Numbered from the stretch's first letter, positions 21,075-30,024 are shown. The stretch: DNA of 34,004 nt from Candidatus Berkelbacteria bacterium (GCA_030650195.1 JAUSEP010000037.1:1-34004), one strand, 5' to 3'. Numbers and translations: made by a program. The notes: generated by a model from the sequence alone, not told the origin.

Positions 21075-22313
21075 ATGGCAAAAGATCCGTTAGTTGTTGG
21101 CCTCGACATCGGAGCTTCTAAAATTGCCGTTTGCGTTGGTAGTGTTACCGAGGGAGTAGTTTCTCTAATGGGTGTTACTTCCGTAACTCATGGTGGAATG
21201 AAGAAGGGGATGATAGTAGATATCGAAGAAACTGTTAGCGCTCTTTCTCAGGCACTTGAAGAAGCAGAAAAAATGTCTGGTTTTCCACTAGCCCACGCTT
21301 ACATTTCTATTAACGGATCTCATGTCTCCGCCCAACCAGCCAAAGGAGTAGTGGCAGTAGCTCGACCTAACGGCGAGATACAGGCCGAAGATGTAGGTCG
21401 TGTAATCGATGCCGCTAAAACCATTGCCTTACCTCAAAACCGTGAACTAATACATACTTTTCCTCATCACTTCACTGTTGACGGCCAAGATGAAATTCGT
21501 GACCCAATAGGGATGAATGGAATCCGCCTAGAAGTGGATTCTTTGATAATTAGCGCCTCTTCTGCCGCGTTACGTAATTTAATAAAAACCGTTGAGCAGG
21601 CTGGAATCCAAATTGATGGCCTTGTTTACGCGCCCCTTGCTACCGCTCGGGCTTTGACAACAAAAAAACAACGTGACTCTGGTGTGGTGGTGATTGATCT
21701 TGGTGCCGGCACAACTGATTTTGCCGTTTACGAAGAAGGGGAGCTTATCCACTGCGCAACGTTGCCGGTTGGATCAATGCACATTACAAATGACATCGCC
21801 ATTGGTTTACGAACTAACCTTGATGTTGCCGAGGCTATCAAGACTAAGTACGGCACAGTTCTTCCAGAAAAAATCCGTGAATCAGAAACCATTAATCTTT
21901 CATCACTTGATCCAGCTGAGGACGAAAAAGTCTCACGTCGACAAATTTGTGAAATTATAGAAGCTCGTGTTGCCGAGATTTTTCATTTAATTAGAGAGCA
22001 ATTACAAGCCATCGGTAAAGATGCACTTCTTCCCGCTGGTGCCGTTTTTACAGGAGGCGGATCAGATATAGAAGGCTTAACTGAACTGGCCCGCAAAGAG
22101 CTTCGACTACCTGCTACAGTTGGTTTTCCCACTGCCCAATTTTCGGGCATGCTTGACAAGCTTGATAATCCGATTTACGCTTGCGCCGTTGGGCTGGTTC
22201 TCTGGGGAGTGGAGGAGAATCAATCCGGACACGGGAACATTAGATACGATTTCGGAAAAATGGGGGGGATATTTGACCGATTTCGTGGGATTCTACGAAA
22301 TTTTAGTAATTAA
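21075..22313 (+). CDS. ftsA: Cell division protein FtsA
   Basis: FtsA is an actin-like ATPase that anchors FtsZ filaments to the membrane and recruits the division machinery. The 412 residues show the actin phosphate-1 motif VGLDIGASKIAVCVG, the 1C subdomain (about 85-165), the phosphate-2 motif VVIDLGAGTTDFAVY and the adenosine motif AVFTGGGSDIEGL. The C-terminus, RYDFGKMGGIFDRFRGILRNF, is a plausible amphipathic membrane-targeting helix as in other FtsA proteins. The start has GGGAGGG upstream. It precedes ftsZ by 36 bases. Confidence 0.95.
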   Translation: MAKDPLVVGLDIGASKIAVCVGSVTEGVVSLMGVTSVTHGGMKKGMIVDIEETVSALSQALEEAEKMSGFPLAHAYISINGSHVSAQPAKGVVAVARPNGEIQAEDVGRVIDAAKTIALPQNRELIHTFPHHFTVDGQDEIRDPIGMNGIRLEVDSLIISASSAALRNLIKTVEQAGIQIDGLVYAPLATARALTTKKQRDSGVVVIDLGAGTTDFAVYEEGELIHCATLPVGSMHITNDIAIGLRTNLDVAEAIKTKYGTVLPEKIRESETINLSSLDPAEDEKVSRRQICEIIEARVAEIFHLIREQLQAIGKDALLPAGAVFTGGGSDIEGLTELARKELRLPATVGFPTAQFSGMLDKLDNPIYACAVGLVLWGVEENQSGHGNIRYDFGKMGGIFDRFRGILRNFSN

Positions 22314-22349
22314 TCTAGGTTACGCTAAAAAAACAAAACAACCCCATAA

Positions 22350-23579
22350 ATGAATAAAGACACGCTCGACACCTTCGCCAGTATTAAGGTTTGTGGTATT
22401 GGAGGCTCCGGCGGTAACGCCGTTTCTCGTATGATAGCCGCTCGAGTTAGAGGGGTTGAATTTATTGCTATAAACACAGATGCCCAGGCGCTTTCTAGTA
22501 ACCCTGCACCAATTAAAGTTCAGATCGGTAAAGAAACTACTCAGGGCTTAGGAGCCGGAAGTGATACTGAAGTTGGTCGCAAATCTGCCGAAGAAAACAA
22601 AGACGAAATCTATGAAGTCCTTAAGGGAGCTAATATGGTTTTTGTTACTTGTGGTGCTGGTGGCGGAACTGGTACAGGTGCCGCTCCTCTCGTAGCACAG
22701 ATTGCTAAAGAGCTTGGTGCCTTAACTGTCGGTGTTGTTACGAAACCGTTTAGCTTTGAAGGTTTACGACGCAAGAAAGTTGCAGAACTAGGTATCGAAG
22801 AACTTCGAGAAAAAGTTGACACCTTAATTATCATTCCAAACGATCGTTTATTACAGGTAATAGACAAAAAAACCTCTATGACTGATGCCTTTGGTATTGT
22901 TGATGATATCTTACGCCAAGGTGTTCAGGGAATTTCTGAGATTATCGTTGTTCCGGCTATTATCAACGTCGACTTTGCTGATGTTCGAACAATTATGAAA
23001 GATGCTGGTTCGGCCTTAATGGGTATTGGACGAGCTTCTGGTGAGAGCCGAGCGATAGAAGCTGCTCGTCAAGCAATAGACTCGCCATTACTTGAGCTTT
23101 CTATCGATGGAGCACGAGGTATCCTTTACAACATTACCGGTGGACCAGATATGACCATGTACGAAGTAGAGGAAGTATCTAAGGCTATTACTGAAGCGGC
23201 TGACCCAGAAGCAAACGTTATCTTTGGTGCTACCGTTGACGAATCTATGTCCGGTGAAATAAAAGTAACCGTTATTGCAACTGGTTTTGAAAACGAAATT
23301 GTTAAACCAGCTCCTAAGCAGAGAGGCCGTTTTGGTAGCGAAGAGCCAGGAAGTTTTGGGGCTACTCTTTCCGTACCGCAAGCGCCAACAGTTTCTAGTA
23401 TTCCTTTCTTTGGTCGCCAGGCCCCCTCTCAAGTACAGCCGTCATTCCCGGCCGAGATCGAGCCAAACGATAACACCTTCGTTACTAAGAACCACAATCG
23501 ACCAGAGATGAAGGAAGAGCCAGCCGACGAAGACGAGCTGGATGTTCCTAGCTTTATACGAAGAAAACTCCGTCAGTAA
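22350..23579 (+). CDS. ftsZ: Cell division GTPase FtsZ
   Basis: FtsZ is the tubulin-like GTPase that forms the division ring. The tubulin signature [15 protein letters not shown] (about residue 103) is intact, as are [16 protein letters not shown] at the N-terminus and the T7 synergy loop [22 protein letters not shown] Pro/Ser-rich linker (about 318-390) leads to the C-terminal peptide [15 protein letters not shown], the conserved tail bound by FtsA. At 409 aa the length is normal. I see no strong promoter in the ftsA-ftsZ gap, so it is probably cotranscribed with ftsA. Confidence 0.97.
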   Translation: MNKDTLDTFASIKVCGIGGSGGNAVSRMIAARVRGVEFIAINTDAQALSSNPAPIKVQIGKETTQGLGAGSDTEVGRKSAEENKDEIYEVLKGANMVFVTCGAGGGTGTGAAPLVAQIAKELGALTVGVVTKPFSFEGLRRKKVAELGIEELREKVDTLIIIPNDRLLQVIDKKTSMTDAFGIVDDILRQGVQGISEIIVVPAIINVDFADVRTIMKDAGSALMGIGRASGESRAIEAARQAIDSPLLELSIDGARGILYNITGGPDMTMYEVEEVSKAITEAADPEANVIFGATVDESMSGEIKVTVIATGFENEIVKPAPKQRGRFGSEEPGSFGATLSVPQAPTVSSIPFFGRQAPSQVQPSFPAEIEPNDNTFVTKNHNRPEMKEEPADEDELDVPSFIRRKLRQ

Positions 23580-23650
23580 CCTTCAAATAGTCTGGGGCCC
23601 TTGTACCGAGACCGGGTTTAGACCAGTGGTTAATTTTTCGTATTAGAGTC

Positions 23651-23679
23651 TTGACTTTTTGGAGCTAAAAGCTGATAAT
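23651..23679 (+). promoter_or_regulatory. Promoter of the 183-aa accessory gene
   Basis: TTGACT, a 17-base spacer and GATAAT. Transcription starts near 23686, with AGGAGGG before the ATG at 23724. Upstream of it, 23580-23650 holds no ORF; a weak stem followed by TTTTT (about 23635) may end the ftsZ transcript. Confidence 0.75.
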
Positions 23680-23723
23680 ACGTCCAGCTCTTGTGAGCAA
23701 TTTCGCCCTGAGGAGGGAAAGCG

Positions 23724-24275
23724 ATGAAGAACCTTAACTCGTCAACCGTATTCATTAGTGCATTCGCCGGATTTCTTTTGGCGCTTGCGCTCATGTACTG
23801 GACCGCGAAGCCCGACAAAACCGGATACCTGGCTGACGCCAGCGACAGAGTTGGCAAACCCGCACCAAAACGAACGATCACCGGCAACAAAGGCGAGAAG
23901 ATCGTGATTTCGGAGGAAATGGCCGCCGAGGGGAACGTGGACTTCGATGTCAACAAGCAGGTCTCTTACGGCAAGCATTACTTCGAGAAGGATGACCTCA
24001 TCGGAACGAGCACTTACGACTACCAACCCAACGGGCTGGTTAGGGATCTACTCAACGTCCCCGGCGTCGTCAAGCTCGACATCGATGTCTATACGATCTC
24101 GGTCAACATCGGCACAGCCTTTGATTCCCGCAAGGTTTCGGAAAAGCTCGTGGCGATATTGAAGGAATGGCTGAAAAAGCCAGCCGTCGTCTATGAAGAT
24201 GAGGTTCCGAAGCCGAAAGAGCGACCGACTCCAACAAGTAGAGGTCCGGGCGGATACCCGTTTTACGGCTCCTAA
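23724..24275 (+). CDS. Single-pass exported protein, unknown function, 183 aa
   Basis: The N-terminus is an export signal or anchor (TVFISAFAGFLLALALMYW, about 8-26), followed by a polar region and a folded part (about 78-155): FEKDDLIGTSTYDYQPNGLVRDLLNVPGVVKLDIDVYTISVNIGTAFD. The stretch LxxxLxxVPGVxxLxIxxYxIxVxxG faintly recalls the Nfu N-terminal type of ferredoxin-like fold, but I cannot assign a family. The C-terminus is Pro/Lys-rich, then Gly-rich (RGPGGYPFYGS). The start is set by AGGAGGG. The DNA is visibly GC-richer than ftsZ and the RNR gene beside it, and the gene has its own promoter and terminator, like the other accessory genes. Confidence 0.7.
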   Translation: MKNLNSSTVFISAFAGFLLALALMYWTAKPDKTGYLADASDRVGKPAPKRTITGNKGEKIVISEEMAAEGNVDFDVNKQVSYGKHYFEKDDLIGTSTYDYQPNGLVRDLLNVPGVVKLDIDVYTISVNIGTAFDSRKVSEKLVAILKEWLKKPAVVYEDEVPKPKERPTPTSRGPGGYPFYGS

Positions 24276-24297
24276 CCTGATCGAACCCAGATCAATT

Positions 24298-24330
24298 GCG
24301 GCTACCCTCACGGGCGGCCGCATTTCTTTT
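24298..24330 (+). terminator. Terminator of the 183-aa accessory gene
   Basis: GCGGC/GCCGC with an inner CCC/GGG pairing, followed by ATTTCTTTT. Confidence 0.75.
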
Positions 24331-24331
24331 A

Positions 24332-24359
24332 CCCGTAACTTTCCCGTACAATTCCCGTA
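24332..24359 (+). repeat. Three CCCGTA direct repeats, 11-base period, upstream of the RNR gene
   Basis: CCCGTA occurs at 24332, 24343 and 24354, exactly 11 bases apart, with AT-rich spacers. The array sits 11 bases upstream of the -35 box. One repeat per helical turn fits an activator or repressor binding on one face of the DNA. It does not match the NrdR box as I know it. Confidence 0.65.
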
Positions 24360-24369
24360 AAATATGCTC

Positions 24370-24400
24370 TTGACAAGACAAGGTGAGGGCATGGTACGGT
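24370..24400 (+). promoter_or_regulatory. Promoter of the RNR gene
   Basis: TTGACA is followed after 19 bases by TACGGT with TGG upstream (extended -10). The spacing is long, which would suit activator dependence. AAAGGAGGG precedes the start codon. Confidence 0.6.
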
Positions 24401-24436
24401 AGTTTCCTACGTCTAAAAATTAAAGGAGGGTAAGTG

Positions 24437-27400
24437 ATGGCAAAAAAAGAAAAAAACGAAAGATTAAGTGAAATTGCTCTGAAGCCTGTTGAAATTTCTG
24501 CCGAACTACCCGAAAAAGATAATGTGGGGAAAAAACTTGGTCTTAAAGTTTCTCGTCGTTTCACTAAACCTGGAGAAAATGTTTTTGATACCGTCCAATG
24601 GGACAAACGAACTACGACTATAAGCGACGAAAAAGGAAATGTTATTTCTCAGATTACTGACGTAGAAGTACCAACAACATGGACTCAACTTGCAACGGAT
24701 ATTTTAGCTTACAAATATTTGCGTAAGGCCGGTGTTCCAACTAAAGAGGGGAGAGAAGTTTCGTTGAAACAAGCGGTCTATCGTATTGCTCACACCATTG
24801 CTGATTTTGGTGAAAAATTTAATTATTTTGCTACCGATGAAGACAGAGTTAACTTCGAAGAAGATTTAACCCATATCTTAGTAAACCAAAAAGCTGCTTT
24901 CAACTCTCCTGTTTGGTTTAACTGTGGTTTGTACCATCAGTATAAGATCGCTGGTTCCGGCGGTAGTTTCTACTGGGACTTCCAACAAGAAAAAGTCATA
25001 GAGACTAAGGACTCCTACCGTAACCCACAGTGTTCAGCGTGTTTTATTCTTTCGGTAGAAGATTCGCTTGACGGAATCTTCAATTTGTTAAAAACCGAGT
25101 CTCGTGTCTTTAAGTTTGGCTCTGGTACAGGCGCTAACTACTCTCGACTACGTAGCAAGTACGAACGCTTAAGTGGTGGCGGTACTTCCAGTGGCATGAT
25201 GAGCTTTTTGAAAGTGTTTGACCGTGCTGCCGATGCCGTCAAATCTGGTGGGACAACTCGTCGGGCCGCTAAAATGGTGGTCGTAGATATGTCGCACCCA
25301 GAAATAGAGGACTTCATCAACTGGAAAGTTAGAGAAGAAAAGAAAGTCTTGGCGTTGATTGAAGCTGGCTACTCGACTGATTTTAACGGTGAGGCCTACC
25401 ATACAGTTTCAGGCCAGAACTCCAATAACTCTGTTCGTATTACTGACGAGTTCATGGAAGCAGTTGCCAATGACGGTGAGTGGACAACTCGTTACGTTGG
25501 TAACGGCGAACCACACAAAACATACAAAGCTCGAGATTTAATGGATCAGGTAGCTAAGGCCGCCTGGCAGTGCGCTGACCCGGGCGTGCAGTTCGACACA
25601 ACGGTTAACAAATGGCACACCTGTCCCAATACCGACAGAATCAACGCCTCTAACCCCTGTTGTATTACTGGCGATACTTTAATTGCCGTTGCTGATGGTC
25701 GTAACGCTGTTCCAATTAAAGACTTAGTCGATACGGAAGTACCGGTCTACAGTCATAACCATCGAACCGGTAAAACCACCGTGGCGAGAATGTGGAATAT
25801 CGGGATAAAGCGACAAAACGCCCCTATTTACGAAGTCTTGCTCGATGACGGCACAACTTTCAGGGCTACTGATGACCATTTGATTATGCTTCGTGACGGT
25901 TCATATCGTATGGTTCGCGACCTCGTCGCCAAAGACTCACTGATGCCATTCCACTCCAAGGTACTCGCCCCAGCTAAAAATCGAACTAAGCGCCGCTATT
26001 TCTGGTCCGGCCAATCGTGGCTACCGCAGTATCGAGCCGTTTGGCAATACTTTAACGGTAAGCAACCAGCGGGCACACATATTCATCATCAGGACTTCAG
26101 TGCTTTAAATGACCTAATCGATAATCTACTCCTCTTATCGATGGAGGATCATCAGGCGATTCATCGAGACAGTATGCTCGGCGATAACAATCCCGCTCGA
26201 CGGCTAATGAATGACCAATGGCGAGCCAACATTGCCGAAGCGGTTCGGGGAGAGAAAAATGGTAACTTTGGACACATCCATAGCCAAGAAACACGAGAAA
26301 AAATGCATCAGCAAGCAATGCTACGTTGGTCGCAACCGGAAGAACGTCAGAAATCAAGCGAAAATGCATCAAGATGGATGGCGGCGGCCAAGGCCGAAGG
26401 ACGACGAGTGGGCCGAGTCCCAGGACAACGGTTTGAACGTTGCTGTCCGATCTGCCGACAAAATTATCTAACTGCCCGACCGGAACAAATTTTCTGCTCT
26501 GTTACATGCAAGCTAAGCCCGGAAGGAATTCAGATGTATGGCCCGAAGATTTGGGAATTTAATCGCGGCCGTCACCTCACCGAGACCCAGAAAGCTAAAT
26601 TAAGTGTTGCCCTTAAGCTCGTCAGCGACCCTATTGCTAAGGGCCGCGCCGCTAAAGTCGCTCACCGCAACCATATCCTGCGAGCAGCCAAGTTACTGAT
26701 CGACAATAACATCACGCCAGACTTAGAGGACTGGGATAATTTCGCCGAGCAAGCTCGTCGACTTGGTGCCAGTCGTGTCCCTCGTGCTAGTATTGCTAAA
26801 CAATACTTTATTAATAACAAGCAGTTCGTAGAGGCGGCAACGCTTAATAACCACAAGGTGGTATCGGTTAACTTCGCCGGTTACGAGCACGTCTACGACG
26901 GAACGGTCGACCAGCATCACAACTTCGCCATCCTGACTTCCACCACCAGCTCGTGCGTTGAAGGTACTAGTAATTACTCGGGCATTTTCATCCATAATTC
27001 AGAATATATGTTCCTAGACTCGACTTCATGTAACCTGGCTTCGATAAACTTAGTTAAATTTACCGATGACAAAGGTAACTTTGATGTTGAGGGCTACCGA
27101 CACGCTTGCAAGATTATGTTTATCGCTCAAGAAATTGAGGTTGATCTTTCTAGCTACCCAACTGAAGCTATTACTAAAAATAGTCATGAATACCGTCCGC
27201 TAGGATTAGGTTACGCCAATCTCGGTACAATGCTGATGCTTAAGGGGGTTCCTTACGACTCACCAGAAGCGCTAGCTACTGCTGGAGCGCTTAGTGCCAT
27301 TATGACTGGGCACGCCTACAAAACCTCAGCTGAGATGGCAGCTGTTAAAGGTGCTTTCGAAGGATTCGCCAAAAATAGAGCTCCAATGCTTAATGTTATG

Positions 27401-29002
27401 AAAATGCATCGTCAAGCGGCTTACGCCATTAATGAGGCAAACTGCCCGGATAACCTACTCGTTGCGGCTAGACAGGATTGGGACGAAGCAGTTGCATTAG
27501 GGGAGCAGTTCGGGTACCGCAATAGCCAGGCCACGGTAATTGCCCCGACTGGCACCATAGGGCTTCTACTTGACTGTGACACAACGGGAATTGAACCAGA
27601 TTTCGCCTTAGTTAAGTTTAAAAAGTTAGCTGGTGGTGGATCGATGAAAATTGTCAACAATGCCGTTAAACAAGCCTTAAGCAATCTTGGCTATAACCAA
27701 GACCAACAACAAGAAATTATAGATTACGCCCTTGGGGTTGGAAGATTTATCGAAACAACGCCGATCAACCGTTCTAGCCTATCCTCTAAAGGCTTAACTC
27801 CTGATGAGATAGATAGGGTTGAGAAAACCTTGGCTGCCGCTTTTGATATTAGCTTCTCCTTTAACAGAATGGTGTTAGGAGATGACGTCTTCGACCGTCT
27901 CGGTATCACTCAAGAAGAAGAGAAGCGACCAAGCTTCTCGTTACTCGGTAAATTAGGCTTTACTGAAGACGAAATCTTTAAAAGTAACTTGGTCGTCTGT
28001 GGCTCTCAAACCCTAGAAGGAGCACCGCATCTGAAAGCTGAACATCTGCCAGTCTTTGACTGTGCCAATCGTTGTGGACCAACTGGAACCCGTTTCATTG
28101 AACCGCTTGCTCATGTGCGGATGATGGCCGCCGTTCAACCGTTTATCTCTGGCGCCATCTCTAAGACCATTAACTTACCCAACGAAGCAACGCTACAGGA
28201 TGTTGAACAAGTTTATGCCGAATCTTGGAAGCTTGGTTTAAAAGCCTTAGCTCTTTACCGAGATGGCTCGAAACTGTCTCAGCCCCTAAATACTAAGAAG
28301 GATAGTGTCGAGGGCCAGACTGAAGTTGTTGAGAAAATTGTTGAGAAAGTTATTTACGCGCCTAAGCGCCGCCGTTTGCCTGACGAGCGTCGATCGATTA
28401 CCCACAAGTTTCAGATCGCTGGACACAAAGGATTCATTACCGTTGGTTTATATGAAGACGGTAAGGCGGGGGAGATCTTCGTAACGATGGCCAAACAGGG
28501 TAGCACGATCTCCGGTTTAATGGACGCTTTTGCTAAATCCGTCTCAATCGGTCTCCAGTACGGCGTTCCTTTAACAATGGTGGTTCGACAGTTTGCTAAT
28601 AGTAGATTTGAGCCGTACGGTTTTACCACAAACCCTCAAATCAGAATTGCTAAGTCCATTATTGATTATATAGCTCGTTACATTGGTATTAAGTTCCTTA
28701 GTCCAACCGAACAGGAAGAACTAGGAATCCGGGCTGACGCCGATGCTTCTAGTCTCCAAACTCAAATTGACTTTAATGAACCTGTAGTGGAACAGCCTAT
28801 TGTCAATAACGGAAGTCAAGTCGACGACCAAGCATCACCGCAATTAACACCAACCGAGGCGGAAGAGAAATCTATCACTTCGCCTAACGTCCAGGCTCAA
28901 ACAGACTCACCTGCGTGTCCTAACTGTGGCTCTATAACTTTCAAGACTGGCACGTGCTATACCTGTTTAAGCTGTGGTTCAACAACCGGCGGTTGTAGCT
29001 AG
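24437..29002 (+). CDS. nrdJ: B12-dependent (class II) ribonucleotide reductase precursor with intein
   Basis: This enzyme reduces ribonucleotides to deoxyribonucleotides with an adenosylcobalamin radical. I start at the ATG at 24437, seven bases after the GGAGG core; the GTG before it is closer. The 1521-aa precursor contains a 446-aa intein (residues 409-854); the spliced enzyme would be about 1075 aa. Extein landmarks: YRNPQCSACFILS (first redox Cys), KFGSGTGANYSRLRS, the NPC/SE active-site motif split by the intein, APTGTIGLLLDCDTTGIEPDFALV, and a C-terminal zinc ribbon (CPNCG, CYTCLSCG) ending GGCS. These fit the NrdJ-type reductase, which works in or without oxygen. The PduO-type adenosyltransferase and thioredoxin genes downstream supply cofactor and electrons. 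Confidence 0.95.
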   Translation: MAKKEKNERLSEIALKPVEISAELPEKDNVGKKLGLKVSRRFTKPGENVFDTVQWDKRTTTISDEKGNVISQITDVEVPTTWTQLATDILAYKYLRKAGVPTKEGREVSLKQAVYRIAHTIADFGEKFNYFATDEDRVNFEEDLTHILVNQKAAFNSPVWFNCGLYHQYKIAGSGGSFYWDFQQEKVIETKDSYRNPQCSACFILSVEDSLDGIFNLLKTESRVFKFGSGTGANYSRLRSKYERLSGGGTSSGMMSFLKVFDRAADAVKSGGTTRRAAKMVVVDMSHPEIEDFINWKVREEKKVLALIEAGYSTDFNGEAYHTVSGQNSNNSVRITDEFMEAVANDGEWTTRYVGNGEPHKTYKARDLMDQVAKAAWQCADPGVQFDTTVNKWHTCPNTDRINASNPCCITGDTLIAVADGRNAVPIKDLVDTEVPVYSHNHRTGKTTVARMWNIGIKRQNAPIYEVLLDDGTTFRATDDHLIMLRDGSYRMVRDLVAKDSLMPFHSKVLAPAKNRTKRRYFWSGQSWLPQYRAVWQYFNGKQPAGTHIHHQDFSALNDLIDNLLLLSMEDHQAIHRDSMLGDNNPARRLMNDQWRANIAEAVRGEKNGNFGHIHSQETREKMHQQAMLRWSQPEERQKSSENASRWMAAAKAEGRRVGRVPGQRFERCCPICRQNYLTARPEQIFCSVTCKLSPEGIQMYGPKIWEFNRGRHLTETQKAKLSVALKLVSDPIAKGRAAKVAHRNHILRAAKLLIDNNITPDLEDWDNFAEQARRLGASRVPRASIAKQYFINNKQFVEAATLNNHKVVSVNFAGYEHVYDGTVDQHHNFAILTSTTSSCVEGTSNYSGIFIHNSEYMFLDSTSCNLASINLVKFTDDKGNFDVEGYRHACKIMFIAQEIEVDLSSYPTEAITKNSHEYRPLGLGYANLGTMLMLKGVPYDSPEALATAGALSAIMTGHAYKTSAEMAAVKGAFEGFAKNRAPMLNVMKMHRQAAYAINEANCPDNLLVAARQDWDEAVALGEQFGYRNSQATVIAPTGTIGLLLDCDTTGIEPDFALVKFKKLAGGGSMKIVNNAVKQALSNLGYNQDQQQEIIDYALGVGRFIETTPINRSSLSSKGLTPDEIDRVEKTLAAAFDISFSFNRMVLGDDVFDRLGITQEEEKRPSFSLLGKLGFTEDEIFKSNLVVCGSQTLEGAPHLKAEHLPVFDCANRCGPTGTRFIEPLAHVRMMAAVQPFISGAISKTINLPNEATLQDVEQVYAESWKLGLKALALYRDGSKLSQPLNTKKDSVEGQTEVVEKIVEKVIYAPKRRRLPDERRSITHKFQIAGHKGFITVGLYEDGKAGEIFVTMAKQGSTISGLMDAFAKSVSIGLQYGVPLTMVVRQFANSRFEPYGFTTNPQIRIAKSIIDYIARYIGIKFLSPTEQEELGIRADADASSLQTQIDFNEPVVEQPIVNNGSQVDDQASPQLTPTEAEEKSITSPNVQAQTDSPACPNCGSITFKTGTCYTCLSCGSTTGGCS
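25661..26998 (+). other. HNH-endonuclease intein inside the RNR gene
   Basis: The intein starts CITGDTLIAVADG (Cys1) and ends GIFIHN, followed by Ser as the first C-extein residue, so all splicing residues (Cys1, the block-B ATDDH, penultimate His, terminal Asn, +1 Ser) are present. Within it lies an HNH-type homing endonuclease (THIHHQDFSALNDLIDN... EDHQAIHR), a NUMOD-like stretch (GEKNGNFGHIHSQETREKM) and a four-Cys zinc site (CCPICRQNY ... FCSVTC). Block F (YDGTVDQHHNFAIL) is separated from block G by an extra 15-16 residues. The insertion point lies directly after the radical Cys of NPC-SE. Splicing and endonuclease parts both look intact, so the element may be mobile. Confidence 0.93.
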
Positions 29003-29006
29003 AACA

Positions 29007-29429
29007 ATGGAAACAGAAGTTAAAGACTTCCTAAACAACCAACGAGTTGGCTGTTTAGCGGTGGCTCTTGAAGATGGAACACCACATACGTCTGCTGTCC
29101 ATTTCTCGTGTGATGCAGAATGTCAAAGATTATTTTTCCAAGTAGGCAAAGAGTCTAGGAAGTTCAATGCTGTAAACGAACGAGGGAAGGCGAGAGCCTC
29201 CTTTACCATTGGTTTTAGCGAAAAAGAGTGGAAAACTTTGCAGATGGATGGTGACCTTCGGCTACTACGAGTCGACGAGGACGGGCAATTCCAGAAGATC
29301 CACTACTTAAAAAATCCTGAAGCTAAACAATACCGCGGAGAAGACACGGCATACCTAGTTTTTGAGCCAATTTGGTGGCGGTTTAGCGACTTTAGTGTTG
29401 GTGATCCTCCTCGAATAATCGGATCATGA
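29007..29429 (+). CDS. Pyridoxamine 5'-phosphate oxidase-like (FMN split-barrel) protein
   Basis: A 140-aa protein; the ATG at 29007 is four bases after the RNR stop, while the ORF-track start lies inside the RNR gene. The pattern VKDFLNNQRVGCLAVALEDGTPHTSAVHFSCD ... LFFQVGKESRKFNAVNERGKARASFTIGF is that of the split-barrel flavin or heme-binding family (PNPOx-like, PF01243). Such proteins reduce or bind flavin or F420, or a heme-like cofactor. True pyridoxine oxidation is unlikely without the C-terminal substrate residues. Given the neighbours, a role in cobalamin reduction or handling is possible but is inference only. Confidence 0.8.
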   Translation: METEVKDFLNNQRVGCLAVALEDGTPHTSAVHFSCDAECQRLFFQVGKESRKFNAVNERGKARASFTIGFSEKEWKTLQMDGDLRLLRVDEDGQFQKIHYLKNPEAKQYRGEDTAYLVFEPIWWRFSDFSVGDPPRIIGS

Positions 29430-29432
29430 GTG

Positions 29433-29993
29433 ATGCCTATCTACACTAAAAAGGGGGACAGAGGAGAGACTGGCCTACCAGGGAAGAGAAGGTTGCCCAA
29501 AACAGACGAAATCTTTGAGTGTTTAGGCGCTCTCGATCAAACCAACGCATCTATCGGAGTAGCGCTTAGCTTTATAGATCAGAAAGAGGAGAAGGAGCTA
29601 GTTAAATTTTTGGAGCGACTTCAATGTGACCTACTGTCAGTCGGCTCTACCATCGCTGCTGAATCCCCAGGATCTAGCCAACTCCTACCGATTTTCAGTC
29701 AAAGGACTCTTGAGCTAGAGCACCAGATAGACCAATGGGACGCCCAACTACCAGAGCTAAAAAACTTTATTTTACCCGGTGGTTGCCAAGCCGCGGCTGT
29801 TATACACCTCACTAGAGTTACCGTTAGGCAAGCGGAGAGAGCCTTCCATCGTCTAGATTCCATCACAGGACTGGAGCCAATTGCCGTTTTTCTCAATCGT
29901 TTATCTGACTACTTTTTTCAATGCGCTCGCTACTTAAATATGCGCGCGAATAAACCTGACATTATCTGGAAAAGTAGCGACAATATCTATTGA
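29433..29993 (+). CDS. PduO-type cob(I)alamin adenosyltransferase
   Basis: The enzyme makes adenosylcobalamin from ATP and cob(I)alamin, the cofactor of the RNR encoded upstream. It starts MPIYTKKGDRGETGL (ATG at 29433; a GTG lies just before), matching the MxIYTxxGDxGxTxL nucleotide-binding N-terminus. Later LPGGCQAAAVIHLTRVTVRQAERAFHRL and LNRLSDYFFQCARYLN match the conserved C-terminal helices of the family. Some core positions differ (KRRLPKTDEIFECLGALDQTNASIG against GxRxxKDxxRVExxGxxDELNS), so the protein is divergent. At about 187 aa its length is normal. It begins three bases after the preceding stop, so RNR, PNPOx-like and this gene form one operon. Confidence 0.85.
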   Translation: MPIYTKKGDRGETGLPGKRRLPKTDEIFECLGALDQTNASIGVALSFIDQKEEKELVKFLERLQCDLLSVGSTIAAESPGSSQLLPIFSQRTLELEHQIDQWDAQLPELKNFILPGGCQAAAVIHLTRVTVRQAERAFHRLDSITGLEPIAVFLNRLSDYFFQCARYLNMRANKPDIIWKSSDNIY

Positions 29994-30018
29994 CTTGGTT
30001 AATAGCATTTGCTATATT
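29990..30018 (+). promoter_or_regulatory. Promoter of the candidate RNA / DUF6580 leader
   Basis: TTGACT, a 17-base spacer and TATATT with TGC upstream (extended -10), overlapping the adenosyltransferase stop codon. ATAGC-ATTT-GCTAT (30002-30015) overlaps the -10 box and is an operator candidate. Confidence 0.8.
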
Positions 30019-30024
30019 GATGCC

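Noticed and set aside
24332-24359. CRISPR array or minisatellite
   Set aside because: The repeats are six bases with five-base spacers, far too short for CRISPR; no cas gene or longer repeat array is seen anywhere in the window.
26097-26471. ORFs 26097-26372 (-) and 26211-26471 (+) as separate endonuclease genes within the intein
   Set aside because: The HNH and zinc motifs are in the main reading frame; the other frames show no motif.
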